Shown: positions 35,241-47,756 of the stretch, piece by piece | Numbering within the stretch: position 1 is the stretch's first letter | How the letters are laid out: each line of letters opens with the position of its first letter | NCBI GenBank assembly: GCA_023014365.1 | Contig: JAEBUN010000040.1 | Location: 1 to 64,000 of the forward strand | Source: Lepiota brunneoincarnata | Taxonomy: Eukaryota; Basidiomycota; Agaricomycetes; Agaricales; Agaricaceae | Length of the DNA stretch: 64,000 bases | Reading direction: 5' to 3' | Translations under genes and position numbers: made by a program | Notes under the pieces: model-generated | The model's database searches: none | Told to the model about the DNA's origin: nothing | What the model saw: only the letters and a program-made list of their open reading frames with translations

Positions 35241-37162
35241 CTAGACATCGTGCGCGGGGGATAATACTTGATCCTCAACCCCACCTGTTTGATGGTCACC
35301 TTGCTCAGCCGCGCTATCAAATCGCAACGCTTCGAGTTCCCGTGAAACCAACGACTCCGTTATCCTGCAATTTGCCTCGCGGAGATTGATAATCAGCCGG
35401 GTTCCCTGGATAGATAGGCTAATCAGTGTGGACCTTTCAGCAGAGAAAATGGTTTACGCAAAGGCAGTTGGCCACGACAGACCACCTGACAAGAGATGAG
35501 ATGCTTCCAGGATGCAGAGATGAATGACTTACGATGACCAATCTATAGCCATGCCCCCGATACCAATTTCTGCTTTTCTGTACTCCCCCAAACGCCAGAG
35601 CATGGTTATAACTACACAACGATGAGTCCAGGCAATTGGGACAAATCTACTTTGTCTTACCAAACATTCTAGATTTTGGCTATGATCACACGTGAGTTGT
35701 CCACTATCACCGAAAGAGGACTCACGGAATGATAAACAGTGTTCCATCACGATAGAACAAGTAGACAAGTGGCATATATCTTTTCATATAGGACAATCTC
35801 TCGCGAAATGGAGTCCCCACGAGACCGACTGTCCGAAAAGACTGATAGAGCTTGACAGCTATCAGGAGAACGAAGGTCGCTTGAATATAACTAAGATTGA
35901 TTATGGATAGGTGTGTCTAGTATTATATGTACCTGAGCTTGCAAACCGGCAGATCCTGTTTCATATAACTAATTAGCACTCCCATCCCCCTTCATACGAT
36001 GCGGGGTACTGACAGAGTTGTGGATGTTACAGGAGCCAGCTTGCCAAATGGTGAGGCATACTCTCCTACCATGAAGCACCCATGCAATGGAAGCCCGCCC
36101 GCAATATATTTCTGTTCTGTGATCTGGATTGTCAACAATGCTGCCGCACCAACCTGGTTTACCATAGGTTTAATAACTCGATCAGCTCAGAGTTAACGGG
36201 ACCCACGATCAGTTCCACTATGTCAACCATAAGCATGAGGTGAATATAAGTGTAGGGCTTCAGGAAGGATGCACCAGCTGTTACGAAAATCAGAATGATC
36301 GTAACTGTTGCCGTTTTGGATAGGTATTTTCGGTCAATTATTAGGACTGCGTACTTTTGAGATCTTGGGCCCACAGTGCCCGCAACCGCAAAACCAGTAA
36401 TACCTTGAACATTGCGGGCAGGATGATAGACCCAAGCCTGCAATGCAATTAGTTAGTTATTTCCAGGTTTGTTGTATACTTACAACCTCTCAATCCAGCT
36501 GGAAGCGATGCAGCTGAAGTGTGCTCGTTCAGAAAGGGAAATAAAACCTGGGTGGAGTCCTACAACTGGTGAATAACAAATATTATTAGGGGTGGTGAAA
36601 CCAATAGCTAGAATAACCCACTGCAGCTGATTGGTATGTCCCCTGTTTCACTGAAATGTCACGGTGATTCAGATATTGGTGAACGGAGTAGAAAGTTACA
36701 CCCACCAATGATATGAAGTCTAATTGCTGCCAGTTGGTTGTTTGTGAAGCAGAGGAGATTAAGATACACACATCAATTTTGGGAGGGCGGATATGCGGAG
36801 AAAAGTATAGATGACCCGGATCGTTGACCATGACCCACTGTTTAGGCACCGCAAAGTTGATCAGCATGGTTCATCAGTAGCTCAATGAATGGATTACCGG
36901 TGAATATGCACAACCTGTAGTAACATGAGCAACTGAATGAGAGGATATGATTTATTATTCTTATTATTCACCTCTTGTGGAAAAATATGCAGTGAGTCAC
37001 AGACGAATAGAGTCAACGCTGGATCTGGCGAAGTACATATATAATATCATATTAGCTGCTTTATATGGCGATGGTGAAGGCGCTACAGGTGGCGTAACCA
37101 AAGGACTGCATGGATTCGAGGTCGGACTTAATTTGCTCCCTAGTGGGTCCAGCGCCGGCCAT
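35241..37162 (-). CDS. DUF6533-type seven-helix membrane protein, copy 3
   Basis: Diverged family member. Exon 1 is MAGAGPTREQIKSDLESMQ, then LTLFVCDSLHIFPQE, V-V-H-I-H-R, WSTIRVIYTFLRISALPKL, a LRALWAQD-like exon near 36360-36420, the YRDGTLFII block near 35730, TMLWRLGEYRK and the last exon GTRLIINLREANCRITE ending at 35241. Reading frame is kept through most conserved exons despite clear sequence divergence from copies 1 and 2, suggesting past selection. The full splice chain was not resolved; it may be functional or recently lost. Confidence 0.6.
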
Positions 37163-38879
37163 ATTTCTGGGAGAGCAGGTACGATTAACAATGTGAGGAG
37201 TTGTCTGCACTTTGCTGACCTCGGTCATTAAATGCTCAATCATTCAAGCTTCGACTAATGGATCACGATTGTTCTGGATCCAGTGACAATATGATCCTAT
37301 CACTATGTAGTGTGATTAGTGTGATGGTTCGGCTCCCTACGCTTGGCTCTCGACAACATCCCTGAGGCTTCGAGCCCACTTGACCTTTAATTGTGGCACC
37401 GCAGCATCAATACGCGCTCACGCTGCGTTCTAGCCAATTTGATGAGCTTTTGTGATATTAACCATCCCATGTGATGCACTAAACTCATTTTGCTTCATGA
37501 ACTACGTACCATTAGGAGATATGGAGGTTTGGGGTTAAGTTCACCGGGTGGGTGACAGCACACGTGCACAATGACATCACGCGTTCCAATCGTCCAGGTT
37601 CTCCGCACAGTGACTGGGGGGACTTATGCGGGTTTCGCCCTTGCGAAGGGGCTCATCAGAGGGCTCAACCGCTGCCCTAACCCGCCTTGGCTCATGTAGC
37701 GACAGAATTAGACTACCTAACTTAGGGTGGCTGTGGGGGAGTATGAATCAATATATTAATTGATCTGCCGGACTGGCTAGCGCACCGGGGTGCCTCCGGG
37801 ACCCCGTACAGGTAGGTAGGAAGGGGGGGGCTGGGCCTGGGGCATCCCTCCCACTCGGACCCCTCACGGCACGGTACCTGATGAGAGGCCGGCCCACTGC
37901 GTAGTCTTTTACACTACGGCTTTTTCGTCTGTCTGTCTGTGTGTAATTCCTTAGCCAGATCCTTACTTAAGCATCAGGCCGGCCGTCTCCGAAGATAGGG
38001 CAGCAAGTTGCGAGGTCTTGAAATCGAACCAAGAATAGGTAGTGGGAAGGCTGCTTAGCTTCCAATGCCGTGCTTCGATTGGTTTTAAGAAGCTTCGAAC
38101 CATATCATCTGTGTATGCTAGCCCAGCCTTCTAGCCAAGTTACCTTAGATATCATATTGTGACGACTGAGCATGCCTTTGAAGGTTAAATTGACAAAGCA
38201 CATGCTGAGGGAGGGATTATCAGCCACCAGTTACGGTGGTGTTGGATCTGATACTATCCTCATCATGATAAGTGATGGTGCTATCATTTAGTGCGGATTT
38301 TCACTCCGTCCACGCTATTTGCTGTTCAATCCAGACGCATTCACTGGTCCGAGGCGAGTATTATTACTTTCGTCATGATATAGAGTCCCAGATACGTAGC
38401 TCCTGCCTACACAATTTCACGTAGATCAGTATCTTTGCTGCGCCCACTATGCAGAAACAAGGGTAACAATATGTCACGTCAAAATGTATACCTATTACAC
38501 TGGGGAGCGTCTCCTCTCAGAAAGACCCTCTCTCATCCCGAGCAAGAAATCTATACATACCGCCTACACACTGCACCACATCCACATAGCCATCTTCATC
38601 CCTCACATGTACAGGCGTGCAAATCTCTATCCTCGCATCTCATCCTGCCCCTCCAGATTCTCGGTGATCCTCTCCGTGCCTCCGCCCCCCTCGTGCACCA
38701 CTGACCTGTTGCGCCTGTCCGCATCTTGGTGGCTTCGTCGATTGCGGTGAAGATATCTGTGGAGAGTCCACTGGCTTGCGTGACAACTGCATCAGAAAGG
38801 TTTGATGGCTTGTGCTTCCAGGTCATGATCACCTCTGAATGATGACCACCGATAGGTCCTTACCAATCTACCCCTCCAT
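37163..38879. other. Duplicated flank and GC-rich unassigned block
   Basis: About 37163-37500 repeats the flank seen upstream of other DUF6533-type copies. About 37617-38000 is a GC-rich block with G-runs that is absent from the paralogous place near 34160, so it may be an insertion; no ends, TSD or coding frame could be defined. About 38435-38880 has only short frames. Confidence 0.4.
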
Positions 38880-39230
38880 TCATGAAAAACGATCAAGAGC
38901 CTGCACGCCCTTGTGGAAACATTCCCAGTGGTGGACTTGTGCGAGCTGCGTCTGGTTTAGCGACGGACAGGATATTGACAGACGACCATGTGCGTCCTTT
39001 CGCCCACCCCATTATCCCATCCCTTCGACTCAACAAAAAGAAAACGTAGCACTCCCTGTTATACTGGCTTACAGCAGTCAACATACTTCACCCCAGTGGC
39101 AATCCGCCACATCTTGACAAAGGCTAGGGCGGAGGTTGCGTCGAATTAACGGGCGACTGCTTGCAGGTGTTTTTCGTTGGAGACTTATAGAGCACCGGGG
39201 TGGAGGTTGAACATTGGACGGTCAATTCTG
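38880..39230 (+). pseudogene. MFS gene fragment (exons 5-6 and 3' end)
   Basis: Contains GGTTTAGCGACGGACAGGATATTGACAGACGACC, which lines up with the exon 5 end (FGSAVGGVLTEKT). It then has an exon 6 scrap (GAGGTTGCGTCGAATTAACGGGC, as in EVASNGW, now with a stop) and 3'-flank words shared with 44695-44900. Non-functional. Confidence 0.6.
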
Positions 39231-39405
39231 TGCAGTCATACAAATATGGTGAGAGTGACGGGCCATGCTCACTTCTACCTGTTTCATTGTCACTACGGCA
39301 TGCTCCCTGCATCGATGGTGATCAGCGTGTATGAGAAATATCGACCGGTAATGACGAAACAGGTGGTACACCTTTTAACTATCAAAATACTGGAAGGAAT
39401 AGGCC

Positions 39406-41317
39406 CTACAAGTTCCTCCCCGGGATAACGTCCGAGCTATCGACACCACCCGCTTGACTACCAGCTAGATCATCAAACCGCAATGTCGATATATCCCGTG
39501 CAACCAGTGACTCCGTTAATTTGCAATTTGCCTCACGGATATTGATAATAAGCCGCGTTCCCTGAACAGGTGTAGAGTATAACTTGTGCGAACATCCACC
39601 TATAAAAGAAGACCTACGCAAATGCAGTACGTCACCGTGAACCACCTAACAAAGATAAGATATTTCTGAATTGTAGAGATGAGTGACCTACGGAGACCAG
39701 TTTAATGCAGCCAAACCGCCGAGACCCAGAGGTGATGCCATTTTGGACGCGACCCGCAAAAGTCCGGGCAGGGCTATGAAAACTATATGCCTATGAGACC
39801 AGATAACTAGGACAAGTCCGAATGGTCGTACCAAAGACTCTAGGTTCAGGCCTCACGAGTGAGCTATCCTAACCTGCAACATTAAGGGAGGCGGACACAC
39901 GGAATGATAAACAATGTCCCATCCCGATAGAACAAGCAGAGAATCGGCGTAAATCTTTTTATTTTGCTCATTCTTTGGCGAAGTGTACTCCATGAGACCC
40001 CTGCTTCCCCAAGGGACCGACAGAGCTTTACCACTGTCAGCGTAACGAAGATCACTAAACAGGATTAATTGTAGGATCATCGCATCATAGGGTCTAAGGA
40101 TCATGCCTGAGCTTGCAAACCGATAGATCCTTCTTCGTTTTAGCATATCCAGCACTTGTAAAACATGGGATACTGACATAGCCGAGTACACCAGTTCGTT
40201 TAACTGCGAATCTGGGATGCTTCCATCATAAAAACACCCATGAAACGGTACCTCACCCATGGCATGCTCCTGTCCCACAATCTGAGTCACAAGCCATTCC
40301 GCCAGGCTGACCTATATGATGTTATTTTGAATAGCATGATGAACCCAGAGGCAACTGGACACACAAGTAACTCGGCTGTATCAGCCATAAGCATGAGGTG
40401 AGATACAACTATAGAATTCGAGAAAGAACGCACCAACTGTCACGAGAACCAGAATATATGTGACTTCCATAGTTTAGAATAGGGATTGCAGCCAATTCAT
40501 CAAGACTGCTCACCTTTGCGGTCTTGCCCCCACAATGCACGCAACCGCAACACCAGCAATGTCTTGAGCATTCCCGGTAAGACAATGGCAGTGATCCTAG
40601 ACAATCATACATTTAGTTAGGTTTCTCCAAATATCTTGTATACGTACAACCCCATAACCCAGCTGGAAGCAATACAGCTATGGTGTGACACGCGTTCGTC
40701 CGTTCAGAGCAAAGGGATGAGACTTGGACAATATCTCACAACTAGCGAATAATCACTGTCATCAGGTCAAGCGAAGCTAATGCCTAGACTAACTCACAGA
40801 GGCTGAGAGGTATGTCCTTTCATTGTCTGTCGTGTTGCAAAATTTCAGATATATGTGGACAAAGAAAGAAGTCGGTGCCCACTGAGGATACTGAGTCTAG
40901 TTTCTGTCAGTTCATTGTTGATGAAGGAGAATATTGGGATACTTGCAGTAAGAACACGAGAGCGCATGTACGAAACAAACTATAGATGACTCGGGTCAGT
41001 GTCCATGCCCCCCTGTTCAAACAAACGTTTCAATGATATCGCTCCTGGGTTTCTCAAACGAATACCTATGGATGAGGATAACCTGCAGTTACCTGTGTGA
41101 GTGAAAGGAGGGACGCACCGTAGCTAACTAATCACCTCTTGTGGAACCATATCGAGTGAGTCATATATGAATAGAGCCATTGCTGGATCTAGTAGAGTAT
41201 GATCGTTAGTTGTTTCATATAAATAGTGACGAAAACAGTACAGGTGAAGTAACCATTGAGTCTTGTGTATTCGAGGTCAGCAGAAAGGTCCTCGGTTGTT
41301 AATTCGGGGTCTGACAT
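39406..41317 (-). CDS. DUF6533-type seven-helix membrane protein, copy 4
   Basis: Starts MSDPELTTEDLSADLEYTR. Next come MALFIYDSLDMVPQE, V-I-L-I-H-R and WTLTRVIYSLFRTCALVF (donor GCAAGT, so either a GC-AG intron or a damaged site), LRALWGQDRK, PFHGCFYDG, LTVVKLCRSLGEA, FYRDGTLFII, then ASPLGLGGLAALNW and the last exon GTRLIINIREANCKLTE ending at 39406. Nearly identical to copy 5 over the 3' half, so this pair duplicated recently. Role unknown; splice model incomplete. Confidence 0.6.
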
Positions 41318-44169
41318 ATTTCTGGGGCAGCTAGGTGATTGATAGCGTGGAGATTTGCTTGCGCCCTGCTGTCATAACCGATTAAATATGATTATGGCAA
41401 CTGATGCCGCCACTATCATGTAACGCGGTTAGCCGGAGAGCTCAGCTTAGGCCTAATGAGGCATGGTGCCTTGCTTGATTTTGATTCCTGCGTTCATTCC
41501 TTTATTGGACTTGATGGAGGTCCAACCAAGCCATAACACAATTCCCAGTAGCCTCAACCCACTCCTTCAGTTTCACCAGCCACCATCTGGGGTTTCTATT
41601 TTACTTAAGCAAGCCGCCAAATTCACTACTTGCATCGGGCGCTCTCTCTTATGACACAACACATAGAGACGTTTAAGGGAACAACACCGACCGCAAGTTT
41701 GCTAACCAGGGATGGTGGGTGGCCACAGTGATCGTTTTCTCGTTGTAGCCTAAGTAGCATGGCCAAAATTTCTGTAAGCTTCTGTCTCGTCATATTCCGC
41801 CGCCAAGGCCTGACGAACTGGCCTCGTGCCCTCAATCACTGGCGTTCTCAGGTTCTAGATCTTCACCAATTTAGAACCTCTCCTCCCACCCTATATCCCC
41901 AATCACACTCAATCGTGATTTGCGGCTACCTCCTATTAGACACTTCCTGACCGTTGTGCATCCCACTCCCTGGAAGAAACCACGACTCTCAGGAGGCTCT
42001 TTCCGTTATGATTCGAGTCGTGAATCTCAACTTTTAGGGTGTGCACCGAGCCCCTGCATTGTATGATAGATATCACACGGGACGGTACCCATTATGTCTG
42101 CATACCGTTGTATTCCAGATGTCCGGAAAGGTGCCTGAGGGGAATGACAGGAGGGGTAGAAGAAAACGAAACGATGTGAGCGTGCAGGTTGAAGCTCGAT
42201 TATGAGGTGGTTGTATGCACATCTTGCCTTTAATAGTTGAGCATACTTCCTTGAAACATACAGCACGTACTAGCAACGAGGCCTAGAGGCGACGGAATTT
42301 GGGTAGCCATATGTACTAGAGGAACACAATAATCAATGGAATACGTAGAGTAGGGAATTTTTGTTATCCGCCAAGCACGTACTCATTACTGGGACAAGCT
42401 CTCTTCGGTTACCCACTCAACTTCTTCCCCCACCGAGAATCACCCGATCTACCATTCCAACAGCCCAGTGGGGCGCCGATATTGAGAAACGCTCTCCCTC
42501 AATCTGCTGCGCCATATCCACGTCTTGAGGTCCTATAGTGGCATTTAAGCCATTCTTGAGCTGGCTGCGGGTGAAGTTGATGGCAATGCGGCATGAAGGT
42601 TCGAAGGGTTGACTGTTAGATAGGTTCCGCTGGTTGCGGTCCTTGCGGGTAATAACACTATCATTGATTCATCTCTTTTGCCTCTCTCGAATCTGATAGA
42701 GGACCGTCGATGTGAGGCGCAGCTGTGGCATAATAGCAGGAAACACATTGATTTATTGATCAGGGGATCCTGATTCGGGGTGTGAGAAGAAAAGGTAGGT
42801 ATATGGTGGAGAGGAGGTCTGTATTGAGATGTGCAGATACTACGCATGAGTGGTGCCATGGCACTCTGGTTTAGGCAGGGTAATTCCCTGAGGTGCCTGT
42901 GTTCCGAGATAGTATTCTGACTGCGTTTTCCTCTGAATATTAGGCTAAAATGGGAATCCTAGGCAGATAATATAGGTCATGTGGATCTCAGTTATACCCT
43001 AACGTGCAGCTGCTACATTCCTCGACTGTATTGGAGCTGAAGGCTCTCTATATGCTACCTTTAGGCGCTCATGCGTGCGCACCTACTCCTACCAAGTTTG
43101 TTATAGCCAAATTGAGGATCACATGAGAGCATCCCCTATAATCAGAAGCGATTTATGATGTTTAGGGGGGAAAGGATGTATTCGATTAGCCACATGGCAA
43201 GTATTTATATCCCTATGTGTCCGAGTTTCTACGAAAATTGGAACTAAAGAGAGGGTATTAAGGTATGTAAAAACGAGAGAACGAGGCCGAGATAACTAGT
43301 GAGGTTTTAAGTAAAAGAGGGAGAAATGGGTAAGATGAGGTATAAGCTAAAAAATAAAATAAGGAGAGCCAAAATAACTGCAGTACAGTATACTAGATAA
43401 TCGCGATGTCCTCGCGTGGCCGAGAGGACATCCCTACGATTGATAATTGTAAGCTTTCCCACCAAGCGAGTTTAACTGCCGTCCCCTCCAAAAAAAAAGT
43501 TGATAAACCCCCCCCCCCCCCCCGCCGATAACAGTAGGAAAATTCATCGACATATAAAGCTTACTACACCATCTCTGATCTCGTGGGCACAGCGCCAACC
43601 TCAACGCGTACCGGCCAGTGCACTGGGAGCCAAACATCTATAAGAGGCATAGTACCAGCAACTAGGCCTTACCCGATTGTCCCTTTGCAACCACGGTCTT
43701 TCCGACGATTTATTCCGTTTGCGAAGGGTGTTGCGTACCAATAATTGTAGAATTCCGCGGGTAAAGGGTAAACCCCACATCTCGTCGAGGACCTAGAAAA
43801 AAAACTACAGGGGCAAGGCTGGCCGGGGTGTGATTAAAGTGGGCGTTGGGATCGATCCATACACTCTGGCGCAACCATTACCAAATAATCAAGACCTCGA
43901 AATCGGAGTGAGGATATACCCTCACCATCTCATTCGCCACTGATCTGTAATCTGTGGTGATTTCGACACCCGGACAAACTTGCACGGCCGGTTTGGGCCG
44001 TCAATCTACAGACGTATCCTTTGCCATCAGGAGGTCCAATGTGCCCAATTTAATATCAAACGGGCCTTACAGCCAATGAGATTTCGAGGAAAATCACCGC
44101 TCGATGGCAGTGTTGTGTCCTGCCCGGGGTGTAGCTGTTAGGCCAAGGGTAAAGCTCGACAGTATGCCC
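41318..44169. other. Gene-free repeat flank with MFS 3' scraps
   Basis: About 42070-42230 matches the sequence just after the MFS stop codons (GTGAGCGTGCAGGTTGAAGC, as at 10440-10470), so another MFS copy once stood here. About 43180-43395 is AT-rich. A C17-18 homopolymer lies at about 43507-43523. No gene supported. Confidence 0.5.
43399..43437. repeat. Left arm of inverted repeat pair
   Basis: TCGCGATGTCCTCGCGTGG followed by CCGAGAGGACATCCCTAC; its reverse complement recurs at 44920-44957 with three or four differences. Each arm is itself hairpin-like (GATGTCCTC...GAGGACATC). Similarity continues weakly outward (GTATGTAAAAA and GGAGCCAAA words on both sides). Confidence 0.7.
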
Positions 44170-44840
44170 CGCGCTAGCGAACTACAAGGAAGTTCGTAAC
44201 GTGTTGAGGTTGGATATTGAATAATGAGCCCTCAGAAGTAGCAGCAATAGTATTAGTTACTGTCATAACATCTACCGCCTCATTGGCGGTCTCCCCATCC
44301 ATCAACAGAGATACCTCACACTCGCAGGATGGTCGAAAGGTGGGTTGACCAGGCGTACTGTTGGATACCATAGGTTTGGTTTTGACTTTGTTTGTGTCAG
44401 GGGAGGAAGAGGTCGCGTCAAATTGATCATTCCAGCTCTTGCGCTGGACTTTCTCCATGTACTGGGCTGTTTCCCAGCCAAGATCACATTACCGCATGAA
44501 CAAGTGGATAGCACCCAGCAGTGCAATTTTCGTGGCTGTGACTCGGGAGAGTACTCCTCGAATCCCGAGCGCGCTGCGTTCATCGACTGAAGTGCCTTCT
44601 TTCTCCTCCATACTTCAATAACACAACAAAAGCGACGATAGTGAATTGGGCTTAGAGGGCGATGGAAGGGGGGAGGGCAGGGATGCGATGATTGGGACTT
44701 ATAGAACACCATGGCGGACAACATATACGCTTGACCTTGTTAGTAGGTTGCTTTCGGTTGTATTTACCGACGTGCGGGCGTGCCATGGCATAAGAGGACG
44801 AGGGAAGGGGCTGCTGGCATACTACAGGTGATGTGAATGA
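44170..44840 (+). pseudogene. MFS gene fragment (exons 6, 9, 10)
   Basis: About 44325-44430 corresponds to exon 6 (GGATGGTCGAAAGGTGGGTTGACC, as in DDRKVDWLG). About 44440-44510 corresponds to exon 9 (CTGGACTTTCTCCATGTACTGG and CCGCATGAACAAG, as in LPHEQS). About 44690-44800 corresponds to exon 10. Internal exons were deleted. It faces DUF6533-type copy 5. Confidence 0.7.
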
Positions 44841-44919
44841 CGGGAAGCGAGGTGGAGGCTGGAAAAACAAGGGAACATGAGTATGTAGGTTGAACATTGG
44901 ACACTCGATTCTGGATAGT

Positions 44920-44957
44920 GTAGGGACGTCCTCTCGGCTACGCGAGGACGTCGCGAT
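44920..44957. repeat. Right arm of inverted repeat pair
   Basis: GTAGGGACGTCCTCTCGGC then TACGCGAGGACGTCGCGA, the inverse of 43399-43437. Together the arms bracket about 1.5 kb. Confidence 0.7.
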
Positions 44958-45309
44958 AGTCTCGTATTTGGCTCCCTCTTATCTCTTCCCTATCATACAT
45001 AATACTTACTCTCTCTCTCTTGTTTTACGTAGAAATATTTTTACATACATTACGCTCATTTAGAATACGTGCCACGTAGGTACGCAAAATACAGTCTTTT
45101 CCCCCGAGAACTCGATTCAGCCTTACAATAGCCATACAAATATCGTAATGTAACGGGCCATGCTCACTTCTGGCAGTTTCACTGTCACTGCAGCATGCTC
45201 CCTGTATCGATGGTAATTGGTGTGCATGAGAACTATTGACCGGTAGCGACGGAACCGTGGTACACCTCCACACCATATTTAACTATCAAAATACCAGAAG
45301 GAATAGGCC

Positions 45310-47407
45310 CTACAAGTTCCTCCCCGGGATAACGTCCGAGTTATCGACACCGCCCAGTTGACTACCGGCTGGACTATCAAACCGCAATGTCGAGATATCT
45401 CGTGCAACTAGTGACTCCGTTAACTTGCAATTTGCCTCACGGATATTGATAATAAGCCGCGTTCCCTGAACAGGTGTAGAGTATAACTTGTGCAAACATC
45501 CACCTATTAAAGAAGACCTACGCAAATGCAGTACGTCACCATGGACCACCCAACATAGATGAGGCGCTTCTGGATTGTAGAGATGAGTGACCTACAGAGA
45601 CCAATTTATTGCAGCTAATCCACCAAGACCGAAGGGTGATGCTATTTTGGACGCGGTCTGTAAAAGTCCGGGCAGGGCTATGAAGACTATGTGCCTGTGA
45701 GACCAGACAACTAGGACAAGTCCAAATAGTCATACCAAAGACTCTAGGTTTGGGCCTTATGAGTAAGCCGTCCCAACCTGCAACACAGAGGAAGGCGGAC
45801 ACATGGAATGATAAACAGTGTTCCCTCTCGATAGAATAAGCAGACCATTGGCATATATCTTTTCATTTTGTTCATTCTTTCACGAAGTGTGTTCCATGAG
45901 ACCCCTGCTTCTCTAAGGGACCGGCAGAGCTTCATGATTGTCAGTGTAATGAAGGTCACTAAACAGGATCAATTGTAGTATCATTGGATCAGAGGGTCTA
46001 AGTAGCCTACCTGAGCTTGCAAACCGATAGATCCTTCTTCATTTTAGCATATCCAGCACCCAGAAAACATGAGAAACTGACATTGCTGAGCGCACCAGCT
46101 TGTTTAACTGCAATTCTGGGATGTTCCCATCATAAAAACACCTGTGAAATTGTACCCCATCTGTTATGGTCCGTGCTCCTTCTGTATCCGAGGATAACTG
46201 GAGACAGCCTTCAATCACTCTGCAAGGTATCCGAGACGGTTGGCCTTGTAGAGCTTAGTGGATCGTGCTCAATGAGATAATGATGGAACACGCCAAGTTA
46301 AGGCAGAGAGGGTTAATGACAGCTGTTAACAAGATTAAAGCTTGGGGCTTTAATCTCTACTTGTACAGGCCTTATATACCTATGAGACACTATATACTTG
46401 TTATAGGTAATTGGGCTATTCTACTGGTCGTCCACAGTCCTGACCATGATGCACATCCTAGCTGATGGCATCCTACTGTTATTTATATTACAATGAGTCA
46501 GTGTCCTCATTCTTACTGCTGTGCGATGTTCCATTGCTTTCCTCTGACTCATAATCTCCTTCTCCCAATTCTATCTCCATGGAGTCTCCTCCATTCTCGC
46601 TCTCCACTCTCTCGGTACTTCCATCTACATTGGAGGTTGGATCGGTTGATCCATGGCTGTCCTCTTCATCCTCGGGGTATTCCAGAATATCCTCCAGAGT
46701 TATCTCCATTCCTGCTTCTCTTGCCAGGTCCTGCATGGTGTTATAATATTCCCCTTCTTTGTCTTCATACTCCTGTGCTCGTAACTGGTCTGTGGTCTCC
46801 TGTACCCATCTTGTAAAGTTGAATAGTTGTTCCTGTTCCTCTCGATCTGGACTATTCATAACACCATCCATGGTATGCTCTTGTCCCACAATTTGAGTCA
46901 CAAGCCATTCTGCAGTGCCGATCTGAATGATCTTAAATCCAATAGCATGACAAACTTGGAGGTAGCTGGACACACAAGTAACTTGACTGCATTGGCCATG
47001 AACACGGGGTGAGACCCAACTATAGAATTTGAGAAAAAACGCACCAATTGTGATGAAAACAAGAATATATGTGACTTCCATGATTTAGAATAAGAATCTG
47101 AGCCAATTCTTTGTGACTGCTCACCTTGGCAGTCTTGGCCCCATAATGCACGCAATTGCAATACCAACAATGTCTTGAACATCATCGGCAAGACAATAGC
47201 AGTAATCCTAGGATACTTACACATTTAGTTAGCTTTCTCCAGATATATTGGATACGTACAACCCCATAACCCGGTGGGAGGTAATACAACTATGGTATGG
47301 AAGGTGTTTGGTTGGAGCAAGGAATGTGACTTGGACAATATCTCACAACTAGTGAATTATTGCTGTCATCAGGTCAAGCAAAGCTGATGCCCAGACTAAC
47401 TCACAGA
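45310..47407 (-). pseudogene. DUF6533-type copy 5, interrupted and truncated
   Basis: Same exon order as copy 4 from the 3' end: GTRLIINIREANCKLTE (last exon, stop at 45310), FYREGTLFII, ITLTIMKLCRSLREA, a solo LTR inserted at 46162-46863 inside the exon that holds the PLHGC motif, then VLQLRALWGQDCQ. The N-terminal exons are gone: homology to copy 4 stops at 47407, where the copia LTR begins. It cannot give a full protein. Confidence 0.9.
46162..46863 (-). mobile_element. Solo LTR of the chromovirus family
   Basis: 702 bp, TGTTATG...CATAACA, flanked by the 5-bp duplication CCATC (46157-46161 and 46864-46868). It is reverse-oriented and clearly homologous to the 699-bp LTRs at 52524 and 60069. 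It still holds the LTR reading frame (123 residues, MNSPDREEQEQLFNF to DTDSL, stop at 46488), one in-frame codon longer than in the full element. It arose by recombination between two LTRs of an earlier insertion. Confidence 0.95.
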
Positions 47408-47735
47408 TGTCAAAACATGATCGTTCAGCTTGACAATTGTTTATTGTTTTCTTTATTTCATATTCCCTCTTACCATGGACACTGTATGTACACGAATGAA
47501 CAATTTTATTATACTATCAGGTTACGAGGTGTACTTTCATTCTAGCATAAATAGGAGTACATAGTTTCTCCCTCTCATTTAAGTAGCTTACCGAAATGGC
47601 CTAGGATCCAGTCTTCCTTACTGGATCCTAGGTGAGTAGTATATTGTGTTGTGTCTCTGTTAAATACTGATAGTCTTCCTTACTGGATCCTAGTAATCCT
47701 ATCTTATATATTCCATGTCCAATGTATCTACTGCA
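47408..47735 (+). mobile_element. Ty1/copia 5' LTR
   Basis: Starts TGTCAAAACATG exactly where similarity to the DUF6533-type copies stops, and ends about TATCTACTGCA. The matching solo LTR at 15232-15549 supports both ends. It contains a perfect 11-bp inverted repeat CTAGGATCCAG/CTGGATCCTAG (47601-47611 and 47621-47631) and a second half-copy at 47671-47693. Confidence 0.7.
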
Positions 47736-47756
47736 AACTTCTATTCTTGTTAGGTT

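Noticed and set aside
37617..38000. GC-rich block as an RNA gene or SINE
   Set aside because: No tRNA-like A/B boxes, cloverleaf or clear ends could be made out.
43507..43523. C-homopolymer as a structural or regulatory signal
   Set aside because: Single long homopolymer in decayed DNA; may be an assembly or sequencing artefact, with no supporting context.
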